A DNA stretch of 12,672 nucleotides from JBMYQA01 sp049600855 (GTDB lineage Bacteria > Bacteroidota > Bacteroidia > Cytophagales > Flammeovirgaceae): the NCBI GenBank assembly GCA_049600855.1, contig JBMYQA010000168.1:1-12672 (forward strand), given 5' to 3'. Shown here piece by piece: positions 1-6,679 of this stretch. The number at the start of each line of letters is the position of its first letter. Position 1 is the first letter of the stretch. The notes beneath the pieces are model-generated. The model had not been told where the DNA came from. It made no database searches and saw only the letters and a list, made by a program, of their open reading frames with translations. The position numbers and the translations under genes were made by a program.

Positions 1-14
1 TAAATTGGTAAATG

Positions 15-37
15 GAATTGATCTTATGTATCAATTC
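15..37. other. Small hairpin near left edge
   Basis: A perfect 8-bp inverted repeat, GAATTGAT (15-22) and ATCAATTC (30-37), flanks a 7-base loop. No T-tract follows, so it is not a standard intrinsic terminator. It may be part of the 3' end of a transcript from outside the window, or an operator-like dyad. The function is not known. Confidence 0.35.
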
Positions 38-78
38 AAGTTCTTAACGTAGAGCTTATTTACTAATTATTTATTGAT

Positions 79-141
79 AAAAAATATTCACGCTTGAATT
101 TTATGCTGATTAAAGCATTAAGATTCAAGCGTGAGTGTTTT
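79..141. terminator. Long hairpin, probable bidirectional terminator
   Basis: The arms at 88-107 and 114-134 pair over 20 bp with one G-U pair (100/122), one bulged T (119) and a 6-base loop. The outer 12 bp, TCACGCTTGAAT and its complement, are perfect. A run of six A (79-84) precedes the stem and a TTTT run (138-141) follows it, so it could end transcription from either side. It probably closes a gene left of the window and insulates the fatty-acid-CoA ligase gene. The structure is seen directly; the terminator role is inferred. Confidence 0.6.
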
Positions 142-165
142 AATTAAATGATAAGAGACTGTTTG
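138..165 (+). promoter_or_regulatory. Weak promoter-like element before the CoA ligase gene
   Basis: The sequence ACTGTTTG (158-165) matches the Bacteroidota -7 element TAnnTTTG only in its TTTG half. A TTTT (138-141) lies 16 bases upstream where the -33 element would be. The same 13-mer AGAGACTGTTTGA (154-166) recurs twice before the gene at 2222, which suggests a shared element. A 7-bp stem (174-180 with 191-197) lies just downstream in the would-be leader. This is a weak call. Confidence 0.22.
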
Positions 166-281
166 ATCGTTGCCTTTCGGTCAGTTTTAGCTGAAAGAAA
201 AAGTTCAACAGGTCTTGAAGATAAGCCCCTAACCATACAGAGCTAAAAACTCTTGTGCTCATATATCTTTTACCAAATCTT

Positions 282-2069
282 ATGAAAATGGAAATTAAAA
301 GAGTATTCGATCTTCTCTATCATCAAAAACAACGATACAACCTCTCTGACGCATTAAATTTTAAGAAAAATGGTGATTGGTATTGTTACAGTACTCAAGA
401 TTTTATTGATATCGTAAATCGAATGAGTGTTGGTTTATTGAAGTTAGGGTTGAAAAAAGGAGATAAAGTGGCGTTGATTTCCAATAATCGGCCAGAATGG
501 AACTTTATCGACTTCGGTGCGCAACAGATTGGCGTGATCACTGTGCCCATGTATCCGACCATTTCGGAAGAAGATTACCATTACATCTTCAATCATTCGG
601 AAGTGCAATATGCCTTTGTGGGAGATCAAGAGATTTTTGAGAAAACCCAAAGCGCAGCTGAAGGGACAAAGATTAAGGAAATTTACAGCTTTGACGAGCT
701 AGAAAACTGTAAACATTGGCATGAAGTAGAAGATTTGAGTGAAGGAGAAGATCTTGACCAATTAGAAGAACACAAGAAAAGCGTAACTCCTGAAGATTTA
801 TTGTCCATTGTATATACATCGGGAACTACAGGGCGACCAAAAGGGGTAATGCTTAGTCATAGCAATTTGGTATTTAATACCGTGAAATCTAGCATGCGCA
901 TTCCCAAAGAGCTGAAATGGGGGAAATCGCGGGTATTGAGTTTTTTACCACTTTGCCATATTGCTGAGCGGGGACTCATATTTTTAGATATTTATATCGG
1001 AGCCTCCATCTATTATGCAGAAAGTATCGAGAAAGTTGCGGATAACATCAAGGAAGTGAAGCCAAATTACTTCTTCTCCGTACCTCGATTATTGGAAAAG
1101 GTATATGACAAGATCATGGCAAAAGGGCAAGATTTACCTCCTTTACAACGAGACTTGTTTATGTGGGCTGTAGATTTAGGCTTAAAGTATGATCCAAATA
1201 GAAATCAAGGATTAGTGTATAACCTACAACGAGAAGCAGCGAATTACTTAATTTTTAGCAAATGGCGAGAAGCACTCGGAGGGGAGTTACAGTTCATCTT
1301 AAGCGGAGCAGCGCCATTGCAGCCTAAGCTGGCCAAAATATTTTGGGCTGCAAATATTAAAGTGGTAGAGGCTTACGGCTTAACCGAAACTTCTCCAATT
1401 ATTGCCGCCTCTATTCCTACACACAAGGGCATTCGAATTGGTTGTGTGGGAGCCATCCAAGATGGGGTAGAGGTGCAAATTGCTGCGGATGGTGAAGTGT
1501 TGTGTAAAGGTGGAAATGTGATGCAAGGCTACTACAAAGACCCTGAGAAAACAGCAGAAGTGTTACACGATGGGTGGTTTCATACAGGAGATATCGGCGA
1601 AATTATAGAAGGGAAATACCTCAAAATTACCGATCGAAAAAAGGAAATGTTTAAAACCTCAGGAGGCAAGTACATTGCCCCTGGCTATATGGAAAATGTT
1701 TTCAAACAATCCCTCTTTATTGAACAAATGGCTGTAGTTGGGGCAAATCATAAGTTCCCAGCAGCCCTCATTGTGCCCAACTTTGAGGCCGTAGAAGATT
1801 GGTGTAAACAAGAGGGCATCAAATACACCAGCAAGGAAGAAATGATTCACGATCCGAGAATCATTGAAAAGTTTGAGCAAGAACTGGCTGAATACAATAG
1901 CCAATTTGGAAAATGGGAACAGCTTAAAAAGTTTGTGCTCTTAGCTCAAGATTGGAGTGTAGAGTCAGGTGAGCTAACGCCTACCTTAAAATTGAAACGC
2001 AGAGTGATTGATAAGAAGTATCGGGATAAAATTGAAGGAATTTACGAAGAGTTAGCCGTGAATGGTTAA
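282..2069 (+). CDS. Long-chain fatty-acid-CoA ligase (AMP-forming)
   Basis: This is an acyl-adenylate-forming enzyme that activates free fatty acids to acyl-CoA using ATP and CoA, feeding phospholipid synthesis or beta-oxidation. From the ATG at 282 it is 595 residues, the usual length for bacterial FadD15/FACS-type ligases. Visible motifs are the ATP phosphate loop YTSGTTGRPKG starting at residue 178, the A5 motif YGLTET at 365-370, the ATP-ribose aspartate in TGD (residue 437), and the DRKK hinge motif at 451 followed by the SGGKYIAP loop. An in-frame GTG at 255 would add nine hydrophobic residues, but ATG 282 or 288 fits the family N-terminus better; no Shine-Dalgarno sequence decides between them. 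There is no signal peptide; it is expected to be cytosolic or peripheral to the inner membrane. An intrinsic terminator follows directly, so it is probably monocistronic. Chain-length preference cannot be read from sequence. Confidence 0.93.
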   Translation: MKMEIKRVFDLLYHQKQRYNLSDALNFKKNGDWYCYSTQDFIDIVNRMSVGLLKLGLKKGDKVALISNNRPEWNFIDFGAQQIGVITVPMYPTISEEDYHYIFNHSEVQYAFVGDQEIFEKTQSAAEGTKIKEIYSFDELENCKHWHEVEDLSEGEDLDQLEEHKKSVTPEDLLSIVYTSGTTGRPKGVMLSHSNLVFNTVKSSMRIPKELKWGKSRVLSFLPLCHIAERGLIFLDIYIGASIYYAESIEKVADNIKEVKPNYFFSVPRLLEKVYDKIMAKGQDLPPLQRDLFMWAVDLGLKYDPNRNQGLVYNLQREAANYLIFSKWREALGGELQFILSGAAPLQPKLAKIFWAANIKVVEAYGLTETSPIIAASIPTHKGIRIGCVGAIQDGVEVQIAADGEVLCKGGNVMQGYYKDPEKTAEVLHDGWFHTGDIGEIIEGKYLKITDRKKEMFKTSGGKYIAPGYMENVFKQSLFIEQMAVVGANHKFPAALIVPNFEAVEDWCKQEGIKYTSKEEMIHDPRIIEKFEQELAEYNSQFGKWEQLKKFVLLAQDWSVESGELTPTLKLKRRVIDKKYRDKIEGIYEELAVNG

Positions 2070-2093
2070 CCTTACCATAAGCAACTTATTTTC

Positions 2094-2127
2094 GCCACAG
2101 TAAGGGAAACCTAATTGTGGCTTTTTT
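2094..2127 (+). terminator. Intrinsic terminator after the CoA ligase gene
   Basis: The stem GCCACA (2094-2099) pairs with TGTGGC (2116-2121). The helix continues through a G-T and a T-A pair and one A-A mismatch to an inner AGG/CCT stem closed by a GAAA tetraloop (2106-2109). A six-T tract (2122-2127) follows at once. It lies 25 bases after the CoA ligase stop codon. Confidence 0.85.
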
Positions 2128-2201
2128 GTTATAACAACGTTAGAGACTGTTTGAAATTTTTATTTTGTTATAACAACGTTAGAGACTGTTTGAAATTTTT
2201 A
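2124..2201 (+). repeat. Perfect 39-bp tandem duplication
   Basis: Positions 2124-2162 and 2163-2201 are identical 39-base units, each starting TTTTGTTATAACAACG and ending TTTGAAATTTTTA. The first unit begins inside the T-tract of the preceding terminator, so part of the terminator tail is duplicated with the rest. Each unit contains a promoter-like pair (TTTG, 17 bases, ACTGTTTG) and the 13-mer AGAGACTGTTTGA, which also occurs at 154-166. Confidence 0.9.
2164..2192 (+). promoter_or_regulatory. Promoter-like element before the AhpD-family gene (second of two copies)
   Basis: TTTG (2164-2167) is followed after 17 bases by ACTGTTTG (2185-2192). This is close to the Bacteroidota promoter TTTG/TAnnTTTG except that TA is replaced by AC. 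It would start transcription about 25 bases before the ATG at 2222. An identical copy lies 39 bases upstream (2125-2153) because of the tandem duplication. Confidence 0.35.
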
Positions 2202-2221
2202 GAAACTTAAAATTAGCAATC

Positions 2222-2569
2222 ATGAGCTTGGTTCAGGAATTCAATGAGAATCGTAGTCGCTTAAATGAGAAAGTGCTGGCGACCAATGATAAGGTGATCA
2301 AACGCATTTTTAGCATCGACTCTTTTGCATTTAATGAAGGAACGTTGGATGCGAAGTCGAAAGAGTTGATTGGCTTAACGTGTTCGTTGGTATTGCGTTG
2401 TGATGATTGTGTAAAGTATCACTTAGGCAAAGCGCAAGAAGTGGGTTTGGGTAAAGAGGAAATTACCGAAGCCATGTCCATCAGTACACTCATTGGCGGA
2501 ACGATTGTGATTCCCCATCTACGAAGAGCGATCGAATACTTGGATGAATTATTTGAGGTAAATGAATAA
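2222..2569 (+). CDS. AhpD-like / carboxymuconolactone decarboxylase (CMD) family protein
   Basis: This is a 115-residue single-domain protein of the CMD/AhpD fold, the typical length for the small members. The redox motif CxxCxxxH is complete: Cys60, Cys63 and His67 in a segment reading RCDDCVKYHLGKA. That motif marks AhpD-like peroxidase or disulfide-reductase members rather than true carboxymuconolactone decarboxylases, which lack the cysteine pair. A thiol-dependent antioxidant role is therefore plausible but not proven. The protein has no signal peptide and is probably cytosolic and oligomeric. The ATG at 2222 lies just after the 39-bp tandem duplication with promoter-like sequence and has no Shine-Dalgarno sequence. 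A methyltransferase follows 58 bases downstream on the same strand, and the peroxide-stress gene yaaA comes after it, so the neighbourhood hints at oxidative stress. Confidence 0.87.
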   Translation: MSLVQEFNENRSRLNEKVLATNDKVIKRIFSIDSFAFNEGTLDAKSKELIGLTCSLVLRCDDCVKYHLGKAQEVGLGKEEITEAMSISTLIGGTIVIPHLRRAIEYLDELFEVNE

Positions 2570-2627
2570 TAAGCGATTATTTCGTTGATGAATTAACAGA
2601 AAGACTTCTTATCAAACTTCTAAAAAG

Positions 2628-3251
2628 ATGAGCATAGCCAAAGCATATAATAGTTGGTCGGAAATTTATGATACGAATCGCAATAAAACGAGGGATTTAG
2701 ATCAAAAAGTAACACAGGAAGTGCTGTCAAAATATCGCTTTGAAGAGGTGTTGGAATTGGGTTGTGGCACGGGAAAAAATACCGAATGGTTTGCTAGTAA
2801 GGCCAGCAAAGTAACAGCTTTAGATTTTTCAGATGGCATGTTAGCACAAGCCAAGCAAAAGATTACTGCGGCACATGTACATTTCCATCAAGCAGATTTA
2901 ACCCACAATTGGCAAGTGGAAGATCAGGCGTTTGATTTAGCCAGCTGTAATTTGGTGTTAGAGCACATTGAAAACTTAGTGCCCATTTTTGCGCAGGCGC
3001 ATCAAAAACTAAAAGTAGGCGGAAAGTTTTTCGTTTGTGAATTACATCCATTCAAACAATATGCTGGCACTAAAGCTCGCTATGAAACAGAAAGTGGGGT
3101 AGAGGAGTTAGAAGTATATATGCATCACTTTTCTGAGTATTTACATACCGCACAACAGCACGGATTTACCCTAATAGATGCTCAGGAGTGGTTTGATGGT
3201 GACGATCGTAGCACACTTCCGCGATTAATTTCTTTTGTATTTGAAAAGTAA
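2628..3251 (+). CDS. Class I SAM-dependent methyltransferase, substrate unknown
   Basis: The 207-residue protein shows the Rossmann-fold methyltransferase signature. Motif I is ELGCGTG at 43-49, the acidic end of strand 2 is in ALDFS at 64-68 (Asp66 expected to bind the SAM ribose), an Asp at residue 90 ends the next strand (HQAD), a strand-4 segment with an LEHI motif lies at 111-114, and the LKVGGKF turn is at 128-134. This is the UbiE/Methyltransf_11 type of small-molecule methyltransferase. The C-terminal third (about 140-207) would form the substrate lid and carries no family-specific motif I recognise, so the substrate is open. It is soluble, with no signal peptide or membrane segment. 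It sits 58 bases after the AhpD-like gene without an obvious terminator between them, so the two may be cotranscribed. Confidence 0.88.
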   Translation: MSIAKAYNSWSEIYDTNRNKTRDLDQKVTQEVLSKYRFEEVLELGCGTGKNTEWFASKASKVTALDFSDGMLAQAKQKITAAHVHFHQADLTHNWQVEDQAFDLASCNLVLEHIENLVPIFAQAHQKLKVGGKFFVCELHPFKQYAGTKARYETESGVEELEVYMHHFSEYLHTAQQHGFTLIDAQEWFDGDDRSTLPRLISFVFEK

Positions 3252-3298
3252 GTTAATCTTGAAGCAATCGTTCTGTTTTTACATGAAATTGAATTTTA

Positions 3299-3329
3299 TT
3301 GCCTAAGGAAACTCCCATAGCTACTTTTG
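3299..3329 (+). promoter_or_regulatory. Predicted Bacteroidota promoter of yaaA
   Basis: TACTTTTG (3322-3329) is an exact match to the -7 element TAnnTTTG. A TTG (3299-3301) lies 20 bases upstream in the place of the -33 element. Transcription would start near 3335, leaving a short leader before the ATG at 3371. Confidence 0.5.
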
Positions 3330-3370
3330 AGTTTAGAATTTAGTGAACAAAGTAAAAGAAAAATAAATCT

Positions 3371-4138
3371 ATGTTAGTCGTTATATCCCCTGCTAAAACA
3401 CTCGATTTTGAATCTAAGCCTGTTATTCAGGATTATTCCCTTCCACTATTTTTAGATGACTCAGAAAAAGTAATCAAAAAGTTGCGATCACTTTCGAAGA
3501 AGAAAGTGAAAGAATTGATGAATATCAGTGATAAATTGGTGGACTTGAATAAAGCACGCTATGCACAATGGGATCGACAGTTTGATCCAGAAAATGCCAA
3601 ACAAGCTGTATTGGCTTTTAAAGGTGATGTGTATGTTGGATTAGATGCGGAGACCTTCTCAGAAGAAGATTTTGAATTTGCACAAAACCACCTGCGTATT
3701 CTGTCAGGATTACATGGCGTTTTAAAACCGTTAGATTTAATTCGTCCCTACCGATTGGAAATGGGAACGAAACTTCCTGTAGGTCGCCGAAAAGATTTGT
3801 ATCACTTTTGGGATAAAAAAGTAACGGAAGTGTTGAACGATAATTTTGAAGAAACGACTAGCAAGGTGTTGGTGAACTTGGCTTCCAATGAATACTTTAA
3901 AGTCATCCAGCCAAAATACCTGAAAGGCGAAGTAATCACTCCTGTTTTTAAGGATTTGAAAGGGGATCAATACAAAGTAGTCAGCTTTTTTGCCAAAAAA
4001 GCGCGTGGCATGATGGCAGCATTCATCATCAAAAATAAAATTGAAGAAGTAGAACACATTAAAGCTTTTGATACGGAAGGATATGCCTATAATGCAGATT
4101 TAAGCAATGGCAATGAATGGGTGTTTACCAGAGGGTAA
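3371..4138 (+). CDS. yaaA: Peroxide stress protein YaaA (DUF328/UPF0246)
   Basis: This 255-residue protein aligns over its full length with what I recall of Escherichia coli YaaA (258 residues). Shared blocks are the N-terminal ISPAKTLD (5-12), LAFKGDVY (81-88), the LSGLxGVLxPLDL block (111-123), PYRLEMG (126-132), NLASNEYFK (169-177), the FFAKKARG basic segment (206-213) and the C-terminal EGY. In E. coli YaaA is induced by OxyR under hydrogen peroxide, lowers the pool of unincorporated iron and so limits Fenton damage to DNA; the family fold has a positively charged cleft that can bind DNA. No signal peptide or membrane segment is present. It has its own predicted promoter (3299-3329). The 160 bases after it contain only weak dyads, so I call no terminator there. 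Confidence 0.95.
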   Translation: MLVVISPAKTLDFESKPVIQDYSLPLFLDDSEKVIKKLRSLSKKKVKELMNISDKLVDLNKARYAQWDRQFDPENAKQAVLAFKGDVYVGLDAETFSEEDFEFAQNHLRILSGLHGVLKPLDLIRPYRLEMGTKLPVGRRKDLYHFWDKKVTEVLNDNFEETTSKVLVNLASNEYFKVIQPKYLKGEVITPVFKDLKGDQYKVVSFFAKKARGMMAAFIIKNKIEEVEHIKAFDTEGYAYNADLSNGNEWVFTRG

Positions 4139-4298
4139 CAAGAATAAATTATAACTACAACTATTCTAGTAGGGGCACTACTTATTTTCAGGTATTTTTT
4201 ATAAAACTAATGCGGTTTGTTATTCAAAACGGATAATTACTAGCAATTAAGGCCTATATTTAGTCAAAAGAACATTCGTCATCTTTCAAATGTAAAGA

Positions 4299-4561
4299 AT
4301 GGAAGAAGCCAATATTCAGCGACTAATAGGAGAAGGCAAATTAGAGGCAGCATTAGCAAAAATTAGTCATCATTATAAGGATGAACCTCATTTTTTTGAC
4401 TTAGCCATTCAAATTAAGAGTAGGTATTACAGATTAAAAAAAATTAAAAGCCTTGGTTTAATTTCTCAAGATAGTTGTATCGAAGAAGAAAATAAAATTA
4501 GCTATGTGATCCAGGCTTTTACAAGAGGGGCTTCTGCAAAAGAAATCGAAGCTCTTGTGAT
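4299..4561 (+). CDS. 5' part of a split gene: EAD11-like N-terminal domain
   Basis: These are the first 87 codons plus two bases of a gene interrupted by the scaffold gap. Residues about 4-75 form a compact helical domain with an I-x-x-G-x-x-x-x-AL start (residues 10-19), then SRYYRLKK (41-48), a GLIS turn (53-56), and an acidic/helical close ending near YVIQAF (69-74). This order matches effector-associated domain 11 (EAD11), a small Bacteroidota adaptor domain thought to bring conflict-system effectors and sensors together by homotypic contact. The match is from memory of the family pattern, not a search. The reading frame hits a stop after the Ns only because the gap has an arbitrary length; see the gap entry. 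ATG 4299 is the only good start, 160 bases after yaaA. Confidence 0.8.
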
Positions 4562-4571
4562 NNNNNNNNNN
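4562..4571. other. Ten-N scaffold gap inside one gene; edges overlap by 7 bases
   Basis: The bases before the gap (4555-4561) and after it (4572-4578) are both TTGTGAT. Overlapping them removes 17 positions and joins the upstream codons GCT CTT GTG to ATT GAC CTT in the same frame. This yields one uninterrupted protein of 389 residues (EALV then IDLDAG) running from 4299 to the stop at 5485. The gap therefore most likely hides no sequence at all; it is an unmerged contig end. The alternative, a real gap of unknown length between two genes, is less likely because the right-hand fragment would then start on a GTG without its own upstream region. Confidence 0.8.
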
Positions 4572-4573
4572 TT

Positions 4574-5485
4574 GTGATTGACCTTGATGCTGGAGTGAAT
4601 CTCACAGGTTTGTTAAAGCATTTCTATTTGTTGCGGTTACCCAAATGGGCATACCTATTATTTTTTGTAGGCTTATTTGTGATGGTGTTGCTATTAGTAG
4701 GCATTGGAGGATATTTTGTGAAGAACAATTATGATTCGATACAGACTGCCAGTACAGAGCGCATGGTTGCTATCAAAGGAGGAAGAACAACGATTGGTCA
4801 ATCAGGCAAAGGGGTAATTGATAATCCGTCACATGAAGTGTTATTAGATGCCTATTGGATCGATCAATTTGAAGTTACGGTAAAGCAGTATGTAGCGTTT
4901 TGTAAGACACAGAACTATAAGCTACCAAAAGACCCAAAGTTTCAAACAATGCCGAATTATTTCACCGATTCGCGTTGGGAAAACTACCCTGCTGTAAATG
5001 TGACTTGGTACGATGCGCAAAAGTATTGTGATTGCCTCCATAAGCGATTGCCTACTGAAGCCGAATGGGAAAATGCCGCCCGAAATACAACTATTAAAAA
5101 TGTGAAACAGTTTCAAACGAGTATGGAGAATTATCCAGATCGCTCGCTGCTAGCATACTCACCCAATTATGGAATCATAGAAGGAAAAGCAGATGCTTAT
5201 CCTTTTACAGCCGAGGTTGGTAGTTTTAGTAAAAATAGTTACCATCTTTTTGATATGGGAGGTAATGTGAGTGAGTGGTGCTTAGATAGTTATTCGAAAG
5301 ATTTTTACCTAATCGGACAAATTGATAACCCAGTAAATCAAGAAGAATCGGATTATGCCGTGGTTAGAGGGCCTTCTTGGTTAGAATGGAAAGGTGGAAA
5401 TGTGGCAAAAAGAGATCGGAAAAAGAAAAGTATGGGGTATCGTAATGTTGGCTTTCGTTGTGTAACTACTAATCAATCAAACTAA
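4574..5485 (+). CDS. 3' part of the split gene: transmembrane helix plus FGE-sulfatase (SUMF1-like) domain
   Basis: Numbered from the GTG at 4574 this part has 303 residues (add 86 for the merged protein). Residues 25-49 are one hydrophobic transmembrane helix. Basic residues before it put the EAD in the cytoplasm and residues from about 50 on the periplasmic side. Residues about 63-297 are an FGE-sulfatase/SUMF1 C-type-lectin-like domain: GGRTTIGQSG (69-78), the VT-x-x-QYVAFC block (101-110), VNVTWYDAQKYCDCL (141-155), RLPTEAEWENAAR (158-170), DMGGNVSEW (227-235), RGPSW (265-269) and the terminal NVGFRCV (291-297). Formylglycine synthases carry two copper-binding cysteines just after the GGSW motif; here that stretch (270-290) has none, and Pro replaces the second Gly. 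It is thus probably a ligand-binding or structural module, not a sulfatase activator. The stop overlaps the next start (TAATG), indicating translational coupling. Confidence 0.88.
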   Translation: MIDLDAGVNLTGLLKHFYLLRLPKWAYLLFFVGLFVMVLLLVGIGGYFVKNNYDSIQTASTERMVAIKGGRTTIGQSGKGVIDNPSHEVLLDAYWIDQFEVTVKQYVAFCKTQNYKLPKDPKFQTMPNYFTDSRWENYPAVNVTWYDAQKYCDCLHKRLPTEAEWENAARNTTIKNVKQFQTSMENYPDRSLLAYSPNYGIIEGKADAYPFTAEVGSFSKNSYHLFDMGGNVSEWCLDSYSKDFYLIGQIDNPVNQEESDYAVVRGPSWLEWKGGNVAKRDRKKKSMGYRNVGFRCVTTNQSN

Positions 5486-6534
5486 TGGAATCATATTTTG
5501 GACAAGAGCGTTCGTTTCAAACACAAATTAATGTGTCTATCTCGCAGCCTTCCATTGAAGATGCAGTAGAGGCGATTAATTCAGGTCAAGTGAGTGACTT
5601 AACAGGTACTGTTGATGTATTAACAGAAGGGTTGAGTTCTGCTGAGTACACCGCTGATTGTTATACTTCCTTAGCAAGGATTTACGTAGAAAATCCAGGT
5701 CAGCCCATTCAGTTAGACATCATCACTAAATTGGTATGGTCTGAAAGTCCGAATGCATCTATGCTCATGGAAGAATTATTGAGCGATAGCACACAACATA
5801 GCATGAGCACACAGTTTGATGAGGGGGTAAAAGAACAATTACTGAGCTTGATGGAGTATCATGTGGATGAGCGTTCCAACAAATTGGTAAGCCAAATTCA
5901 AGAACGTGATTTTAATATTCATCGGAGTTTAGATGTGAATGAGTTAAAGCAATGCTTGCCTTTTTGGGACGACAGAGAAGGGGGTGGTGATGGAGATGAT
6001 GATGAGCTATTTCCAAACCCTGATGTTGGCATCAGTTCTGAGGAGGAGGAAGCAGATGATTCTGAGGATGATGAACGACTAGATTTGGAAAAGCACCTTT
6101 CAAGCTGGGCGAATGTTGATTTGGAGTCATTTATGAAAAACTTAGAAGCGCAAATGGCGAAACATGCAGATTTTGGTAGAAAAGTGGGCAATATCATTCA
6201 ACAAAATAGTGCTTTGCGAGACATCGTCACTGCTTCAGTTTTAGATATTGCCACTAAGTATAACACCAATGAATTGGTGATACGAAATACATTGGCTTAT
6301 TGCCACGCTGTTGGAGAAGATATTGCGATTACACACATGACAGATGCTCAAAAAAGTAACCTTTATCCACGATTGGTCAGCGAAAGTCAATGTGCGGCTG
6401 ATAAGGTGTTTATAGCGCAAAATGAGTTGCTCACCAGAATGGATGCAGGAGAAATAGTGACCGTAAGCACATTGGCAAATGAAGGGGCATTGGCAGTGCC
6501 GATTCTTCTAAACATACGATTTAGTTTGGATTAA
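5485..6534 (+). CDS. Unrecognised protein with acidic central linker, coupled to the EAD-FGE gene
   Basis: I do not recognise this 349-residue protein. It begins at an ATG that shares its A with the stop codon of the upstream EAD-TM-FGE gene, so the two are almost certainly cotranslated and likely act together. Residues 1-158 look mainly helical (for example 24-33 and 59-69). Residues 162-200 are an extreme acidic, Gly/Ser-containing linker in which 20 of 39 residues are Asp or Glu. Residues 201-349 form a second helical segment ending in a more hydrophobic stretch (AVPILLNIRF, 337-346). There is no signal peptide, convincing transmembrane helix, nucleotide-binding motif or cysteine cluster. 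The acidic stretch could bind basic partners or metal ions, or mimic nucleic acid, but this is speculation. No EAD-like domain is visible in it. Confidence 0.82.
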   Translation: MESYFGQERSFQTQINVSISQPSIEDAVEAINSGQVSDLTGTVDVLTEGLSSAEYTADCYTSLARIYVENPGQPIQLDIITKLVWSESPNASMLMEELLSDSTQHSMSTQFDEGVKEQLLSLMEYHVDERSNKLVSQIQERDFNIHRSLDVNELKQCLPFWDDREGGGDGDDDELFPNPDVGISSEEEEADDSEDDERLDLEKHLSSWANVDLESFMKNLEAQMAKHADFGRKVGNIIQQNSALRDIVTASVLDIATKYNTNELVIRNTLAYCHAVGEDIAITHMTDAQKSNLYPRLVSESQCAADKVFIAQNELLTRMDAGEIVTVSTLANEGALAVPILLNIRFSLD

Positions 6535-6553
6535 TTACACCCATTTACGTTTG
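6525..6553 (+). promoter_or_regulatory. Predicted promoter for the 1219-residue protein gene
   Basis: TTTG (6525-6528), inside the last codons of the preceding gene, is followed after 17 bases by TACGTTTG (6546-6553), an exact TAnnTTTG match. This is one of the best promoter matches in the window. It would give the large gene a separate start of transcription and a leader of roughly 120 bases. Confidence 0.55.
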
Positions 6554-6679
6554 CATCTTACGTTCTGTAAGCTTTCTTGGTAAAAGACTTCTCCATAAAT
6601 CTTACTGACTGCACAGCTTTTTAGTAGGGTTTGTATGGGCAACCTATGATTAAAATCTATAGCATAAACACCTATCAAT

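Noticed and set aside
4255..4262. TATATTTA before the EAD-FGE gene as a -7 promoter element
   Set aside because: The last base differs from TAnnTTTG and no TTG/TTTG lies at the right distance (the nearest is 35 bases away), so the promoter of the cassette's first gene is not called.
5919..6197. Serine-rich - strand frame of 92 codons
   Set aside because: It is the antisense of the acidic GAT/GAG-rich linker, which automatically reads as Ser/Pro-rich; not a gene.
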